Shown: in pieces, positions 29,019 through 37,965 of the stretch | Layout: the number at the start of each line of letters is the position of its first letter | Position numbering within the stretch: the stretch's first letter is position 1 | Origin: an uncultured Paracoccaceae bacterium | Lineage (GTDB): Bacteria > Pseudomonadota > Alphaproteobacteria > Rhodobacterales > Rhodobacteraceae | Length of the DNA stretch: 64,000 bases | Assembly (NCBI GenBank): GCA_947500825.1 | Contig: CANMTR010000005.1 | Coordinates: 124,001-188,000 of the forward strand | Direction of reading: 5' to 3' | Notes under the pieces: generated by a model | What the model was told of the DNA's origin: nothing | The model's database searches: none | What the model saw: only the letters and a program-made list of their open reading frames with translations | Position numbers and translations under genes: made by a program

Positions 29019-29698
29019 GCGCGGTCCGGGAGGGGCGCATCGGCGTCGAAGACGGCGTCGAAGCTTCTCGCCAGGGCGGTATCCACGTCGGCCATGGTCA
29101 CGGGCAGGCCCAGGTCCACCAGGCTGGTGACCCCGTGCTCGGTGATGCCGCAGGGAACGATGCCCGCGAAATGGGTCAGGTCGGGCTCCACGTTGATCGA
29201 GATGCCGTGCATCGACACCCAGCGCTTCAGACGCACGCCGATGGCCGCGACCTTGTCCTCGCGCACAGCACCCGAGGGGCCGCGGGGCAGGTCGGGGCGG
29301 GCGACCCAGACGCCGACGCGGCCCGGACGGATCTCGCCGCGCACGTTGAAGCTGTCGAGCGTGGCGATGACCCAGGACTCCAGCCGGCCGACGAAGCGGC
29401 GCACGTCCTTGCCGCGCGCGCCCACGTCGAGGCAGACATAGACGACGCGCTGGCCGGGCCCGTGATAGGTGTACTGCCCGCCGCGCCGCGTGGCGTGGAC
29501 GGGGAAGCGGTCCGGCTCCAGCAGATCCTGGGGCCGCGCCGAGGTGCCGGCGGTGTAGAGGGGGGGGTGTTCGAGGAGCCAGACCAGCTCGTCGGCCCGC
29601 CCCGCCCGGATCTCGGCGGCGCGGGCCTCCATCTCGGCCACGGCCACCTCGTAGGGGACCGGGGCATCGGATATCCGCCATTCGACCATGGCCGACAT
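29015..29698 (-). CDS. lipB: Octanoyl-[ACP]:protein N-octanoyltransferase
   Basis: Moves octanoyl groups from acyl carrier protein to lipoyl domains, first step of lipoate synthesis. The 227 residues include the substrate-binding [13 protein letters not shown] (71-83), catalytic Lys149 in EDKVAAIGV and the nucleophile Cys183 in GIVPCGI. ATG at 29698; a second ATG three codons on is possible. Convergent with tadA; lies 32 nt downstream of the sat-cysC stop on the same strand, so read-through is possible. Confidence 0.96.
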   Translation of the reverse strand: MSAMVEWRISDAPVPYEVAVAEMEARAAEIRAGRADELVWLLEHPPLYTAGTSARPQDLLEPDRFPVHATRRGGQYTYHGPGQRVVYVCLDVGARGKDVRRFVGRLESWVIATLDSFNVRGEIRPGRVGVWVARPDLPRGPSGAVREDKVAAIGVRLKRWVSMHGISINVEPDLTHFAGIVPCGITEHGVTSLVDLGLPVTMADVDTALARSFDAVFDADAPLPDRA

Positions 29699-29730
29699 CT
29701 AGTCCGGGCAGACGCCCGGCGCCAGCGCGA

Positions 29731-31437
29731 TCAGCCGGCGATCAGGCCCATGCTCTCGAGCTTCAGGAGCACCTGATGGGCGCAATGGTCCACGTCCACG
29801 TTGGTGGTGTCGAGGCGGATCTCGGGGTTCTGGGGCTCGTCGTAGGGGTCGGAGATGCCCGTGAACTCCTTGATCTTGCCCTCGCGGGCGAGCTTGTAGA
29901 GACCCTTGCGGTCGCGCGCCTCGCACTCCTCCAGCGGCGTGGCCACGTGGACCTCGCAGAAGGCGCCCAGGCTCTCGATTTCCTCGCGGACGGCGCGGCG
30001 GGTCGTGGCATAGGGCGCGATGGGCGCGCAGATGGCGATGCCGCCGTTCTTGGTGATCTCGCTCGCGACGTAGCCGATGCGGCGGATGTTGAGATCCCGG
30101 TGCTCCTTGGAGAAGCCCAGTTCGGAAGAGAGGTTCTTGCGCACGATGTCGCCGTCAAGCAGCGTCACGGGGCGGCCGCCCATCTCCATCAGCTTGACCA
30201 TCAGGGCGTTGGCGATGGTGGACTTGCCCGAGCCGGACAGGCCGGTGAGGAACACGGTGAAGCCCTGCTGGGCCCGCGGCGGACGGGTGCGGCGCAGCTC
30301 CTTCACCACCTCGGGGAAGGAGAACCAGTCGGGGATCTCCAGCCCCTCTTGCAGGCGGCGACGGAGCTCGGTGCCCGAGATGTTGAGGACGGTCACGCCC
30401 TCCTCGATCTCGTCGGCCGGCTCGTACTGGGCGCGCTCCTGGACATAGACCATGTGTTTGAAGGGCATCATCTGGATGCCCATCTCCTCGGCGTGCTCTT
30501 CGAACAGTTCCTGCGCGTCGTAGGGGCCGTAGAAGTCGTCGCCGGCGCTGTTCTTGCCGGGGCCGGCATGGTCGCGGCCGACGATGAAGTGGGTGACGCC
30601 GTGGTTGCGCCGGATCAGCCCGTGCCAGAGCGCCTCGCGCGGGCCGGCCATGCGCATCGCCAGCGGCAGGAGCGACATGTGCGTGGTGGCGGCCGGGTAC
30701 TTGTCGAGCACCGCCTCGTAGCAGCGCACGCGGGTGAAGTGGTCAACGTCGCCGGGCTTGGTCATGCCGACCACGGGGTGGATCAGCAGGTTGGCCTGCG
30801 CCTCCTTGGCGGCGCGGAAGGTCAGCTCCTGGTGGGCGCGGTGCAGCGGGTTGCGCGTCTGGAACGCCACGACCCGGCGCCAGCCCATCTTGCGAAAGAA
30901 GGCGCGCAATTCGTTGGGCGTGTCGCGGCGGGCCTTGAAGTCGTAGTGCACGGGGGGCTGGATGCCCACGATCGGGCCGCCGAGATAGACGCGGCCGGCC
31001 TGGTTGTGCAGGTAGTTGACCGCCGGGTGCGCGTCGTCGTCGGCGCCGAAGACCTTCTCGGCTTCCCTCGACTTGTCCGGTGTCCACTTGTCGGTGACGG
31101 TCATGGTAGCCAGGATCACGCCCTCGGCGTCGCGCAGAGCGATGTCCTGCCCCTCCTCGATCCCCTCGGCGAAGGTCTCGGAGACGTCGAGGTTGATGGG
31201 CATCGGCCAGAGCTGGCCGTCGGCGAGGCGCATGGTCTCCACCACGCTGTCATAGTCCGCCTGGCCCAGGAAGCCCTTGAGCGGGGCAAAGCCGCCGTTC
31301 ATCAGCAGCTCCAGGTCGCAGACCTGGCGTGGAGTCAGGTCGTGGCTGGGAAGATCGCCGGCCTCGACTTTCAGCTTCTGGGCAGAATCGTAGGAAACAT
31401 AGAGCTCCTGGATGGGAGCGAAGTTTGGATGTTGCAT
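29731..31437 (-). CDS. Bifunctional ATP sulfurylase / adenylylsulfate kinase
   Basis: Makes APS from sulfate and ATP and then phosphorylates it to PAPS. The 568-residue fusion has an ATP sulfurylase part (1 to about 390) with QTRNPLHRAH (193-202) and GRDHAGPG (287-294), then an APS kinase part with Walker A GLSGSGKST (399-407) and the DGDIVRKNLSSELGFS region. Both active sites look complete. This is the homo-oligomeric Sat type, not CysDN. No sulfite reductase or PAPS reductase gene is near. The start at 31437 gives MQHPNFAPI; no strong ribosome site precedes it. Confidence 0.95.
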   Translation of the reverse strand: MQHPNFAPIQELYVSYDSAQKLKVEAGDLPSHDLTPRQVCDLELLMNGGFAPLKGFLGQADYDSVVETMRLADGQLWPMPINLDVSETFAEGIEEGQDIALRDAEGVILATMTVTDKWTPDKSREAEKVFGADDDAHPAVNYLHNQAGRVYLGGPIVGIQPPVHYDFKARRDTPNELRAFFRKMGWRRVVAFQTRNPLHRAHQELTFRAAKEAQANLLIHPVVGMTKPGDVDHFTRVRCYEAVLDKYPAATTHMSLLPLAMRMAGPREALWHGLIRRNHGVTHFIVGRDHAGPGKNSAGDDFYGPYDAQELFEEHAEEMGIQMMPFKHMVYVQERAQYEPADEIEEGVTVLNISGTELRRRLQEGLEIPDWFSFPEVVKELRRTRPPRAQQGFTVFLTGLSGSGKSTIANALMVKLMEMGGRPVTLLDGDIVRKNLSSELGFSKEHRDLNIRRIGYVASEITKNGGIAICAPIAPYATTRRAVREEIESLGAFCEVHVATPLEECEARDRKGLYKLAREGKIKEFTGISDPYDEPQNPEIRLDTTNVDVDHCAHQVLLKLESMGLIAG

Positions 31438-31666
31438 GTAAGTCGTCGCCTGTTCGGTCGCGGTTTGGCGGCCACGTATCGCGAGGCCCGCCGCGACCAC
31501 AAGCCTCGGCGGGTGGAACCGGGTCGTTTCGGTCGGAAATCGAGCCGAAGACGCCGAAGTCGGGACATTCTTCCCCTCGCGGGGCCGATTGGACAAGGGG
31601 CGACCCGGATCGGGGCCGGGTGGAAACCGTGCGTTCCGCCCACCCCCGGGACCGGCCCTCGCCGTG

Positions 31667-32128
31667 TCAGCCCCTGCGGCGGCGCAGGGCGCCCAGCCCG
31701 CCCAAGGCGCCCAGGAGGAGGACGCCGGCGGCGGGCAGCGGCACCGCCGAGGGCGTGTCGCCACCGTCTGCGGGCACGTCTCCGGTGTCGGGCGCACCCA
31801 CATGGTGGAACTTGTCCGACCACTTGGCGAGGATGTCCTTGAGCGTGTGCTTGTCGATGCTCCAGCCCGCATGGCCGCCGAACCAGGAGATCCGGTCGAG
31901 GATATGCTCCTTGTGCTCGAGCACCTTCCAGACGAGGAGATCGTCGCCCTCCCAGCGGCTCCAGGCATGGCTTGGGCCGTTCGACCAGTCGGCCCGGAGC
32001 GACCAGGCGTCGGACCAGCTCGACGTACCGTGCCCGTATTCGTGATAGGAAGTGGCGGCGGCGGGCAGGGCGACAAGGGTGAGCGCGGCGCCGAGGAGGG
32101 CGGTGCGGAGGGATCCGGCGAAGGGCAT
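31667..32128 (-). CDS. VPLPA-CTERM sorting-domain protein, Trp/His-rich
   Basis: A 153-residue exported protein. Signal peptide MPFAGSLRTALLGAALTLVALPAAA, then a region (about 28-110) unusually rich in Trp (nine) and His (nine), a short acidic/Pro linker, and a C-terminal tripartite tag: VPLPA (129-133), a hydrophobic helix and RRRRG. That tag is the Rhodobacteraceae VPLPA-CTERM form of PEP-CTERM, read by an exosortase-like enzyme, which is not in the window. The middle region matches no family I know. A good GAAGGAAG ribosome site precedes the ATG. Confidence 0.85.
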   Translation of the reverse strand: MPFAGSLRTALLGAALTLVALPAAATSYHEYGHGTSSWSDAWSLRADWSNGPSHAWSRWEGDDLLVWKVLEHKEHILDRISWFGGHAGWSIDKHTLKDILAKWSDKFHHVGAPDTGDVPADGGDTPSAVPLPAAGVLLLGALGGLGALRRRRG

Positions 32129-32190
32129 GCGGGGCTTCCTTCTGTGACTGGCCGCGACCATACGAAAGCGGAGTCGAAGGGGAAGCTATT

Positions 32191-32217
32191 TAGGCGTATT
32201 ATAATTAATTATCAGAC
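32191..32217 (-). promoter_or_regulatory. AT-rich palindromic promoter/operator candidate
   Basis: Contains the perfect 12-bp palindrome ATAATTAATTAT (32201-32212). Read on the minus strand, a TATAAT (32203-32198) overlaps its end, at a distance from the VPLPA-CTERM start (32128) suited to a promoter. It is the most AT-rich spot in the window. No good -35 is visible. Confidence 0.45.
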
Positions 32218-32233
32218 GTTTACCCTTTTTCCC

Positions 32234-32266
32234 GAAACGGTCCGGCCGGTGGTGCCGGGCCGTTTC
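32234..32266 (-). terminator. Hairpin just after trxB
   Basis: Arms 32234-32246 and 32254-32266 pair over 13 bp with one G-U, loop of 7. It begins about 11 nt past the trxB stop. There is no T tract on either side, so it may end transcription with Rho or protect the 3' end. Confidence 0.5.
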
Positions 32267-32276
32267 CCAGGGCTGC

Positions 32277-33281
32277 TCACTCCGCCGCGTCCACGGGGGC
32301 GCCGTAGCCCAGGGGCTCGCGTTCGTCGCGCCCCTCGTCGACCCCGATCTCGGACAGGTGACGCTCCGCCTCCAGGGCGGCCATGCAGCCCATTCCGGCA
32401 CTCGTGACCGCCTGGCGGTAGACGTGGTCGGTCAGGTCGCCCGCGGCGAAGACGCCAGGAATGGAGGTCTCCGTCGAATCGGGCTTGGTGACGACGTATC
32501 CGCCCTTGTGCGTCTCGAGCTGATCGGCGACGAGCTCTGAGGCGGGGGCGTGGCCGATGGCGACGAACACGCCCTTGACGGCGAGCTCCCTGGTCTCGCC
32601 GCTCTCGACATGGCGCAGGCGAACGCCCTCGACGCCCCTGGGCTCGGTCGTACCCGTCACCTCGTCGACGGCGTGATTCCACAGAATCTCGACCTTGGGG
32701 TGCTCCAGTAGGCGCTTTTGCAGGATCTTCTCGGCGCGAAGCTCGTCGCGGCGGTGGACCAGGGTCACCTTGGAGGCGAAGTTGGTCAGGAACAGCGCCT
32801 CCTCCACGGCGGTGTTGCCGCCGCCCACGACCGCGACCTCCTGGCCGCGGTAGAAGAAGCCGTCGCAGGTGGCGCAGGCCGACACGCCGAAGCCCTGGAA
32901 CGCCTCCTCGGAGGGCAGGCCGAGCCACTTGGCCTGGGCGCCGGTGGCCAGGATCACGGCGTCCGCCGTCCAGACCGCACCGCTGTCGGTGGTGGCGGTG
33001 AAGGGGCGGCCCGAGAGGTCGAGCGAGGTGACGATGTCGGAGACGATCTCGGCCCCCGTGTCGCGGGCATGGGCCTCCATCCGCACCATCAGGTCTGGGC
33101 CCATGATCGTGGAGTCGCCGGGCCAGTTCTCGACGTCCGTGGTGATGGTGAGCTGGCCGCCGGGCTGGAGGCCCTGGATCAGCACCGGCTCCAGCATCGC
33201 GCGGGAGGCGTAGACGGCGGCGGTGTAGCCCGCGGGGCCCGAGCCGATGATCAGCAGCTTGACGTGACGGGTGTCGGCCAT
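32277..33281 (-). CDS. trxB: Thioredoxin reductase
   Basis: NADPH-dependent flavoenzyme that reduces thioredoxin. The 334 residues have the FAD motif GSGPAG (13-18), the redox CATC (Cys136/Cys139) and the NADPH motif GGGNTA, followed by [11 protein letters not shown]. The C-terminal [10 protein letters not shown] closes the FAD site. Divergent from an Lrp-type regulator across 141 nt; this pair is a recurring arrangement in Rhodobacteraceae, so the regulator may act on trxB. Confidence 0.97.
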   Translation of the reverse strand: MADTRHVKLLIIGSGPAGYTAAVYASRAMLEPVLIQGLQPGGQLTITTDVENWPGDSTIMGPDLMVRMEAHARDTGAEIVSDIVTSLDLSGRPFTATTDSGAVWTADAVILATGAQAKWLGLPSEEAFQGFGVSACATCDGFFYRGQEVAVVGGGNTAVEEALFLTNFASKVTLVHRRDELRAEKILQKRLLEHPKVEILWNHAVDEVTGTTEPRGVEGVRLRHVESGETRELAVKGVFVAIGHAPASELVADQLETHKGGYVVTKPDSTETSIPGVFAAGDLTDHVYRQAVTSAGMGCMAALEAERHLSEIGVDEGRDEREPLGYGAPVDAAE

Positions 33282-33393
33282 GATTCCCTCCGTGAGTTCG
33301 GTGGCGATATAGGCGGTGGACCGACCGCCCGAAACCCCGGGCGGAATGTTGCGCTGCGGCGAAACATAATTGCGTCCGCCCGCGGTCGGGCGT

Positions 33394-33411
33394 AAGGTTT
33401 TCGCGAACCTT
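33394..33411 (+). promoter_or_regulatory. Inverted repeat in the trxB-lrp intergenic region
   Basis: AAGGTT - 6 nt - AACCTT, 12 nt before the lrp ATG. It could be an operator for the Lrp protein (autoregulation) or a small leader hairpin. No promoter boxes are clear. Confidence 0.4.
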
Positions 33412-33422
33412 CGAGGACGACC

Positions 33423-33923
33423 ATGCCCGCACAGAAGCTCGACGCCATCGACCGCAAGATCCTTGCCGAATTGCAGGGTGACGGGCGGATGACGAACGTG
33501 GAACTGGCGCGCCGGGTCGGCATATCGGCCCCGCCCTGCCTGCGGCGCGTGCGCACGCTGGAAGAGGCGGGGTTCATCCGCGGCTACCACGGCAAGGTGG
33601 ACGTGCGGCAGCTCGGGTTCGAGGTGCAGGTCTTCGCCATGGTGGGCTTGCAGAGCCAGGCGGAGGCGGACCTGTCGGCCTTCGAGGAGCAGTGCCGCGA
33701 CTGGCCGCTGGTTCGGGAATGCCACATGCTCAACGGCGAGGTGGACTTCATCCTGAAATGCGTGGCCCCCGACCTGTCCACGTTCCAGGCCTTCCTGACC
33801 TCCGACCTGCTCCGCGCGCGCAACGTGGCCAGCGTGAAGACCTCCCTCGTGATCCGCGCCGCCAAGGAGGCGCCCGGCGTGCCCTTCGACGTGCTCGAGG
33901 CGCGCCTGGCGCGGATCGCCTGA
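33423..33923 (+). CDS. Lrp/AsnC-family transcriptional regulator
   Basis: A 166-residue regulator: an N-terminal winged helix-turn-helix (about 5-60: [41 protein letters not shown]) and a RAM ligand-binding/oligomerisation domain (about 70-150). The [11 protein letters not shown] recognition helix is typical of Lrp. Divergent from trxB. The effector is probably an amino acid. Three bases separate its stop from the convergent Hint gene stop. Confidence 0.92.
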   Translation: MPAQKLDAIDRKILAELQGDGRMTNVELARRVGISAPPCLRRVRTLEEAGFIRGYHGKVDVRQLGFEVQVFAMVGLQSQAEADLSAFEEQCRDWPLVRECHMLNGEVDFILKCVAPDLSTFQAFLTSDLLRARNVASVKTSLVIRAAKEAPGVPFDVLEARLARIA

Positions 33924-33926
33924 GGC

Positions 33927-34706
33927 TCAACCCGGCTGGGCGACCCGCTCCAGGATCTCGCCAGAGAGCCGGGCGACGGCCAGGGGGCCGAACCCGGACG
34001 AGTCGTGCAGGTGCGGGAACATCGACATGTACTGGGCGAAGACCTCGGGCCGGGCGGCGGGGTCGGCCGGGCCTGGGTGGGCGCTGTCGAGCTCCACCCC
34101 GTTGGCGGTAAAGATCGAGTGGCGCGCGAAGCCCAGGTGGAACACCTGCACGCCGGAAACCGGCCGCACCTGGACGATGGAGTCGCCGTCCACGAGCGCG
34201 TCGACGGGCACCAGGGCGCGGTCGGCGCCGATGAGCGCGGGCAGGGCCGTGCGGCGCGAGACCAGACGCGCGGCGGGACCCAGCAGCAGGTCGGGCATCG
34301 GCCGCCCCGGCCCCAGGGCGTCGGCCGCGACGCGGAACAGCGACAGGCCCTGATGCTGTGACGAGATCACGCGGCTCCCCTTCCACAACAGCGGCTCGGG
34401 CCCCTCCTCGGTGGCGATGACGTCGCCCGGAAGCAGGTCCTCCACCGCGACGGGACCGGTGGCCGTCTGTACCAGGCAACCGCGGGCCAGGGCCGCGAAG
34501 CTGTCGGTGAAGAGCGTGTCGGACGGGCCCGGCCGCGCCGCGTCCTCGATCGACCCGTCGCGGCCGCGCCACCAGACATGGTAGCGGGTATCGTTCGGCA
34601 GGGCGGGGCGGGCGGGCCGCGTCGGCTGGTAGGCGCGAGCGCCGCGGACCGTCCAGGGGCGCTGGCCCGTGCCGCTGCGGGCGGTGGCGAGTTCGTTCGC
34701 GGACAT
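33927..34706 (-). CDS. Hint-domain protein, function unknown
   Basis: A 259-residue protein with a Hint (Hedgehog/intein) domain from about residue 78: RGCLVQTATGPVAVEDLLPGD, with a cysteine at the expected first position, then PLLWKGSRVISS and the late HLGFARHSIFTANGVELDS. This is the Hint_2 type that is common and multiplied in Roseobacter-group genomes. No C-terminal splice junction (His-Asn before a nucleophile) is seen, so self-splicing is not expected; self-cleavage is possible. No signal peptide. Monocistronic. Confidence 0.8.
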   Translation of the reverse strand: MSANELATARSGTGQRPWTVRGARAYQPTRPARPALPNDTRYHVWWRGRDGSIEDAARPGPSDTLFTDSFAALARGCLVQTATGPVAVEDLLPGDVIATEEGPEPLLWKGSRVISSQHQGLSLFRVAADALGPGRPMPDLLLGPAARLVSRRTALPALIGADRALVPVDALVDGDSIVQVRPVSGVQVFHLGFARHSIFTANGVELDSAHPGPADPAARPEVFAQYMSMFPHLHDSSGFGPLAVARLSGEILERVAQPG

Positions 34707-34891
34707 GGCTCAGGCCTCCGCCGGACGGGCGGTCGCGGAAGGGTGGTTCGCGGCGGCGGGGCGGCTGGGGAATGTCATGCGGGGCGGTCTCCTTCGCGCG
34801 GGTGTCCGGCGGGGCCGGTTCGGTGCGAGGGAGAGGATGGGCGCGGAATGGGACGATTCCGGGGCAGGGCGCGGGCGTTTCCGCGACAGGA

Positions 34892-35653
34892 TCAATCCGC
34901 CCGTATCACCGAGATCAGCCGCCCGTAATCGGCCTCCTTGCGGTGCACCGAGCGGCGATAGGAGAAGAAGCGCTCCGGTTCGCCGTAGGTGCAGTGGCCG
35001 ATCCATTCCGCCCGCGCGACGCCGGCGCGGTCCAGCCGGTCGATCCCGTATCCGGGCAGGTCGAGATGCAGCCTGTCGCCGGCACCCGGCGAAAAGCGAC
35101 GCGCCGCGTCGGGATCGCGGGCGGCGAACTCGGCCCGAAGCTCGGGGCCGACCTCGTAGGCGTCGCGGGAGATGGCGGGACCGATGGCCGCCCTGATCCG
35201 CGCGCGGTCCGCGCCCAGGTCCTCCATCGCCGCGACGGTGGCGTCGATCACGCCGCCCAACGCTCCGCGCCAGCCGGCATGGGCGGCGCCGGCCACGCCG
35301 GCCTCACGGTCGGCCAGGAGGACCGGCATGCAGTCGGCCGTCAGGATCCCCAGGGCGATGCCGGGCGTGGCGGTGACCATCGCGTCGGCGGAGGCCTCGG
35401 GCGCGCCCGTATCCGGCCCGACCGTGACCACGGTGGCGGAATGGACCTGCGGCGCCGTCAAGAGCGCCTCGGGGGCGACGCCGATCCCTTCGGCTGCGCG
35501 GGCGCGGTTGATCCGCACCATCTCGGTCTGGTCCGAGGAGCCGTGGCCGCAGTTCAGCCCCGCGAAGACGCCCGAGGACACGCCGCCCGCGCGGGTGAAG
35601 AATCCGTGCCGCACGGGCGAGAGCAGGTCGGACGTGAGGAACGGAGGCGCCAT
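34892..35653 (-). CDS. pgeF: Peptidoglycan editing factor (YfiH family, laccase domain)
   Basis: A 253-residue multicopper-oxidase-like fold protein. The metal-site residues are present: His71 in APQVHSATV, Cys108 in TADCMPV and His125 in AAHAGWRG. PgeF in E. coli removes wrongly placed L-Ser from UDP-MurNAc. Its ATG shares a base with the stop of the methyltransferase gene (TGATG), so it is the last gene of the lgt-methyltransferase-pgeF unit. Confidence 0.93.
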   Translation of the reverse strand: MAPPFLTSDLLSPVRHGFFTRAGGVSSGVFAGLNCGHGSSDQTEMVRINRARAAEGIGVAPEALLTAPQVHSATVVTVGPDTGAPEASADAMVTATPGIALGILTADCMPVLLADREAGVAGAAHAGWRGALGGVIDATVAAMEDLGADRARIRAAIGPAISRDAYEVGPELRAEFAARDPDAARRFSPGAGDRLHLDLPGYGIDRLDRAGVARAEWIGHCTYGEPERFFSYRRSVHRKEADYGRLISVIRAD

Positions 35654-36714
35654 CAGGGAATGTCCAGTCCGGGGGGTGGGGCGGCGTCGTCGTGGAGGGC
35701 CATGACCTTGAAGAGGTGTCCCATCGCGTCGGGATGGGTCAAGCGCCTGAAGCCCTCCACGTGGGCCCCGCGCGCCGACCCCTCGAGCCGGTCGGCCAGC
35801 GTCCGGGCGCGCGCGACGATCCCCAGCCGCTCCAGCCAGACCCCCTGGGCGACGGGGCCGGCGACCGGACAGGGCGCGGCGCGAGACAGGGCCGCGAAGT
35901 CCACATGCGCGGTGAGGTCGGCGGCGCCGGGGGTGGCCAGCGGGTCTTCCTTTTCGTGGCGCCGCACGGCCTGGAACGTGTCGCCCAGGGAGCCGTCCGA
36001 GCCGTAGTCGATCAGGAGCGCGACGCCGCCCCGGCGCGCGATGCGCCCGCCGATCTCGGCGGCGACGGAGGTGGCGGCGGCGGAGGTCTCGACCATGTCG
36101 CCCTGGCCGGTGTCGGCAAGGCGGTGGTCGAGGTCGGGAAAGGCGGTGGCCGGGCCCAGCGCGAAGGTCAGGTGATCGTCCGCTACGCCCACCAGCCGCT
36201 CGCGCCAGGCGTCGCCGTCACGCAGGAACTGGCGCACGGGCAGCGCGTCGAGGAACTCGTTGGCGACCAGGAACAGGGGCAGGTCGGGCAGGTCCCCGAC
36301 CGCGTCGATCCAGTCGATGTCGCGGTCCGCGAGCGTCTCGTGCTGGCGCGCGCGCAGGGTGGGGGAAGCTTCCACCAGCACGGGACGGGCCGCGTCGTGG
36401 AAGCCCGGAACACGCGCCGTGGCGCGCAGGATGTCGGCCATGAGCGTGCCGCGGCCCGGGCCGAGCTCCGCCAGGGCCACGGGGGCGGGGGCGCCGCGGT
36501 CGAGCCAGGCCTGCGCCAGCGCCAGGCCCACCAGCTCGCCGAACATCTGGCTGATCTCGGGCGCGGTAGTGAAGTCGCCCGCCGCGCCAAGGGGGTCGCG
36601 GGTGGTGTAGTAGCCGTGGCGGGGGTGGAACAGGCAGGCGGCCATGTATTCGCCCACGGTGATCGGCCCCGTCGCGGCGATCTGGCGCCGAAGGAGGTCC
36701 GCGAGCTCGGTCAC
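35653..36714 (-). CDS. SAM-dependent methyltransferase, MidA/NDUFAF7 family
   Basis: A 353-residue class I methyltransferase. The SAM site is [14 protein letters not shown] (Glu83 to about residue 96); the N-terminal [21 protein letters not shown] is the MidA/NDUFAF7 hallmark. In mitochondria NDUFAF7 dimethylates an arginine of a complex I subunit; a like role in this bacterium is plausible but unproven. Start is GTG at 36714, overlapping the lgt stop (GTGA). Confidence 0.92.
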   Translation of the reverse strand: MTELADLLRRQIAATGPITVGEYMAACLFHPRHGYYTTRDPLGAAGDFTTAPEISQMFGELVGLALAQAWLDRGAPAPVALAELGPGRGTLMADILRATARVPGFHDAARPVLVEASPTLRARQHETLADRDIDWIDAVGDLPDLPLFLVANEFLDALPVRQFLRDGDAWRERLVGVADDHLTFALGPATAFPDLDHRLADTGQGDMVETSAAATSVAAEIGGRIARRGGVALLIDYGSDGSLGDTFQAVRRHEKEDPLATPGAADLTAHVDFAALSRAAPCPVAGPVAQGVWLERLGIVARARTLADRLEGSARGAHVEGFRRLTHPDAMGHLFKVMALHDDAAPPPGLDIP

Positions 36715-37595
36715 CGGGGCCGCCGCGCCGCCAGAACCAGCCCCGCGCCGATGGCCAGCATCGGCAGCGACAGGATCTGGCCCATGCTCAGGCCAGCCTC
36801 GCCGAGGCGGACGACGTATCCCATCGGGTTGTCGGGGGTGATGAACTGCGGATCGGCCTGGCGCACCAGCTCCACCAGCAGGCGCGAGACGGCGTAGCCC
36901 ATCAGGAACAGCCCGGTGAGCGCGCCGGGCCGCTTCAGCCAGCCCCGCGCGAAGGCGAGCCACAGGAGGGCCGCGCCGAGCACGAGGCCCTCGAGCCCCG
37001 CCTCGTAGAGCTGCGAGGGGTGGCGCGCGCAGAGCCCCTCCACCCCGGGGCAATCCTGCGCGGCGGCGCCCGGAAAGATGACGCCCCAGGGCAGGTCGGT
37101 GGGACGGCCCCAGAGCTCGGCGTTGATGAAATTGGCCAGCCGGCCGAACAGAAGGCCCGGCGGCGTGGCCAGCGCCATCGTGTCGAGGAGCGACAGGATC
37201 GGGATACCCCGCCGGACCGCAACGACCAGCCCGCCGATGGCCACGCCCAGCATGCCGCCGTGGAACGACATGCCCCCCTGCCAGATCGCGGGGATCTGGA
37301 GCGGATTGGCCAGGTAGTAGCCGGGCTGGTAGAACAGCACGAAGCCCAGCCGGCCGCCCACCAGGATGCCCAGGATCACGCCGGTCATGATATCCTCGAC
37401 GTCCTTGGCCGTCATGGGCGCGCGGTCGGCGGGCCAGAGCGCGGGGCGCCGCACGGCCGTCGCGGCCAGCTTCCAGCCGATCAGGATGCCAGCGATATAG
37501 GCCAGCGCGTACCAGCGCAGGGCGAAGGTGAGGCCGGCCACCTCCACCGAGAAGAGCTCGGGCGAAATGTCGGGGAAGGGGATCGCAAGCAGCAT
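36711..37595 (-). CDS. lgt: Prolipoprotein diacylglyceryl transferase
   Basis: Inner-membrane enzyme that adds diacylglycerol to the lipobox cysteine of prolipoproteins. The 294 residues form about seven helices; the Lgt signature is present as [14 protein letters not shown] (with Ala where Gly is usual), and the essential His/Tyr region in [12 protein letters not shown]. First gene of a three-gene unit. It serves the many lipoproteins in this window. Confidence 0.96.
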   Translation of the reverse strand: MLLAIPFPDISPELFSVEVAGLTFALRWYALAYIAGILIGWKLAATAVRRPALWPADRAPMTAKDVEDIMTGVILGILVGGRLGFVLFYQPGYYLANPLQIPAIWQGGMSFHGGMLGVAIGGLVVAVRRGIPILSLLDTMALATPPGLLFGRLANFINAELWGRPTDLPWGVIFPGAAAQDCPGVEGLCARHPSQLYEAGLEGLVLGAALLWLAFARGWLKRPGALTGLFLMGYAVSRLLVELVRQADPQFITPDNPMGYVVRLGEAGLSMGQILSLPMLAIGAGLVLAARRPR

Positions 37596-37698
37596 GGTGC
37601 GACAAAGCGGAGGGGCGCGGGGGAAGTCAACCGGATGCCCGACTTGAGACGGACCGCCGCGGGGGCCATATCGGGGATAACGGAATCAGGAGGCACCC

Positions 37699-37947
37699 AT
37701 GCAGAGCCGCAACAAGATGTTCGACGACCTGTCGCAACTCATGACCAACGCCATGGGCGTGGCGCAGGGCGCGCGGACCGAGGCCGAGACGGCGATGAAG
37801 GGCGCGATCGACCGCTGGCTGGCGGATCGCGACTTCGTGACGCGCGAGGAGTTCGATGCCGTGCGCGCCATGGCCCAGAAGGCGCGCGAGGAGAACGAGG
37901 CCCTCAAGGCGCGGATCGACGCGCTGGAGAGCCGCGGACAGGCCTGA
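37699..37947 (+). CDS. ubiK: UbiK-family accessory factor (YqiC/BMFP)
   Basis: An 82-residue protein: an amphipathic N-terminal part (MFDDLSQLMTNAMGVAQGA) and a C-terminal coiled coil (REEFDAVRAMAQKAREEN, LKARIDALESR). This is the YqiC/UbiK family, which forms trimers, binds lipids and aids aerobic ubiquinone synthesis in enterobacteria. CAGGAGG precedes the ATG at ideal spacing. Divergent from lgt. Confidence 0.9.
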   Translation: MQSRNKMFDDLSQLMTNAMGVAQGARTEAETAMKGAIDRWLADRDFVTREEFDAVRAMAQKAREENEALKARIDALESRGQA

Positions 37948-37965
37948 AGGCCCCGGCGCCCCGCC

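Noticed and set aside
31438-31666. Possible riboswitch upstream of the sulfurylase/kinase gene
   Set aside because: I see no conserved SAM, cobalamin or other riboswitch core or matching terminator hairpin in this 229-nt gap.
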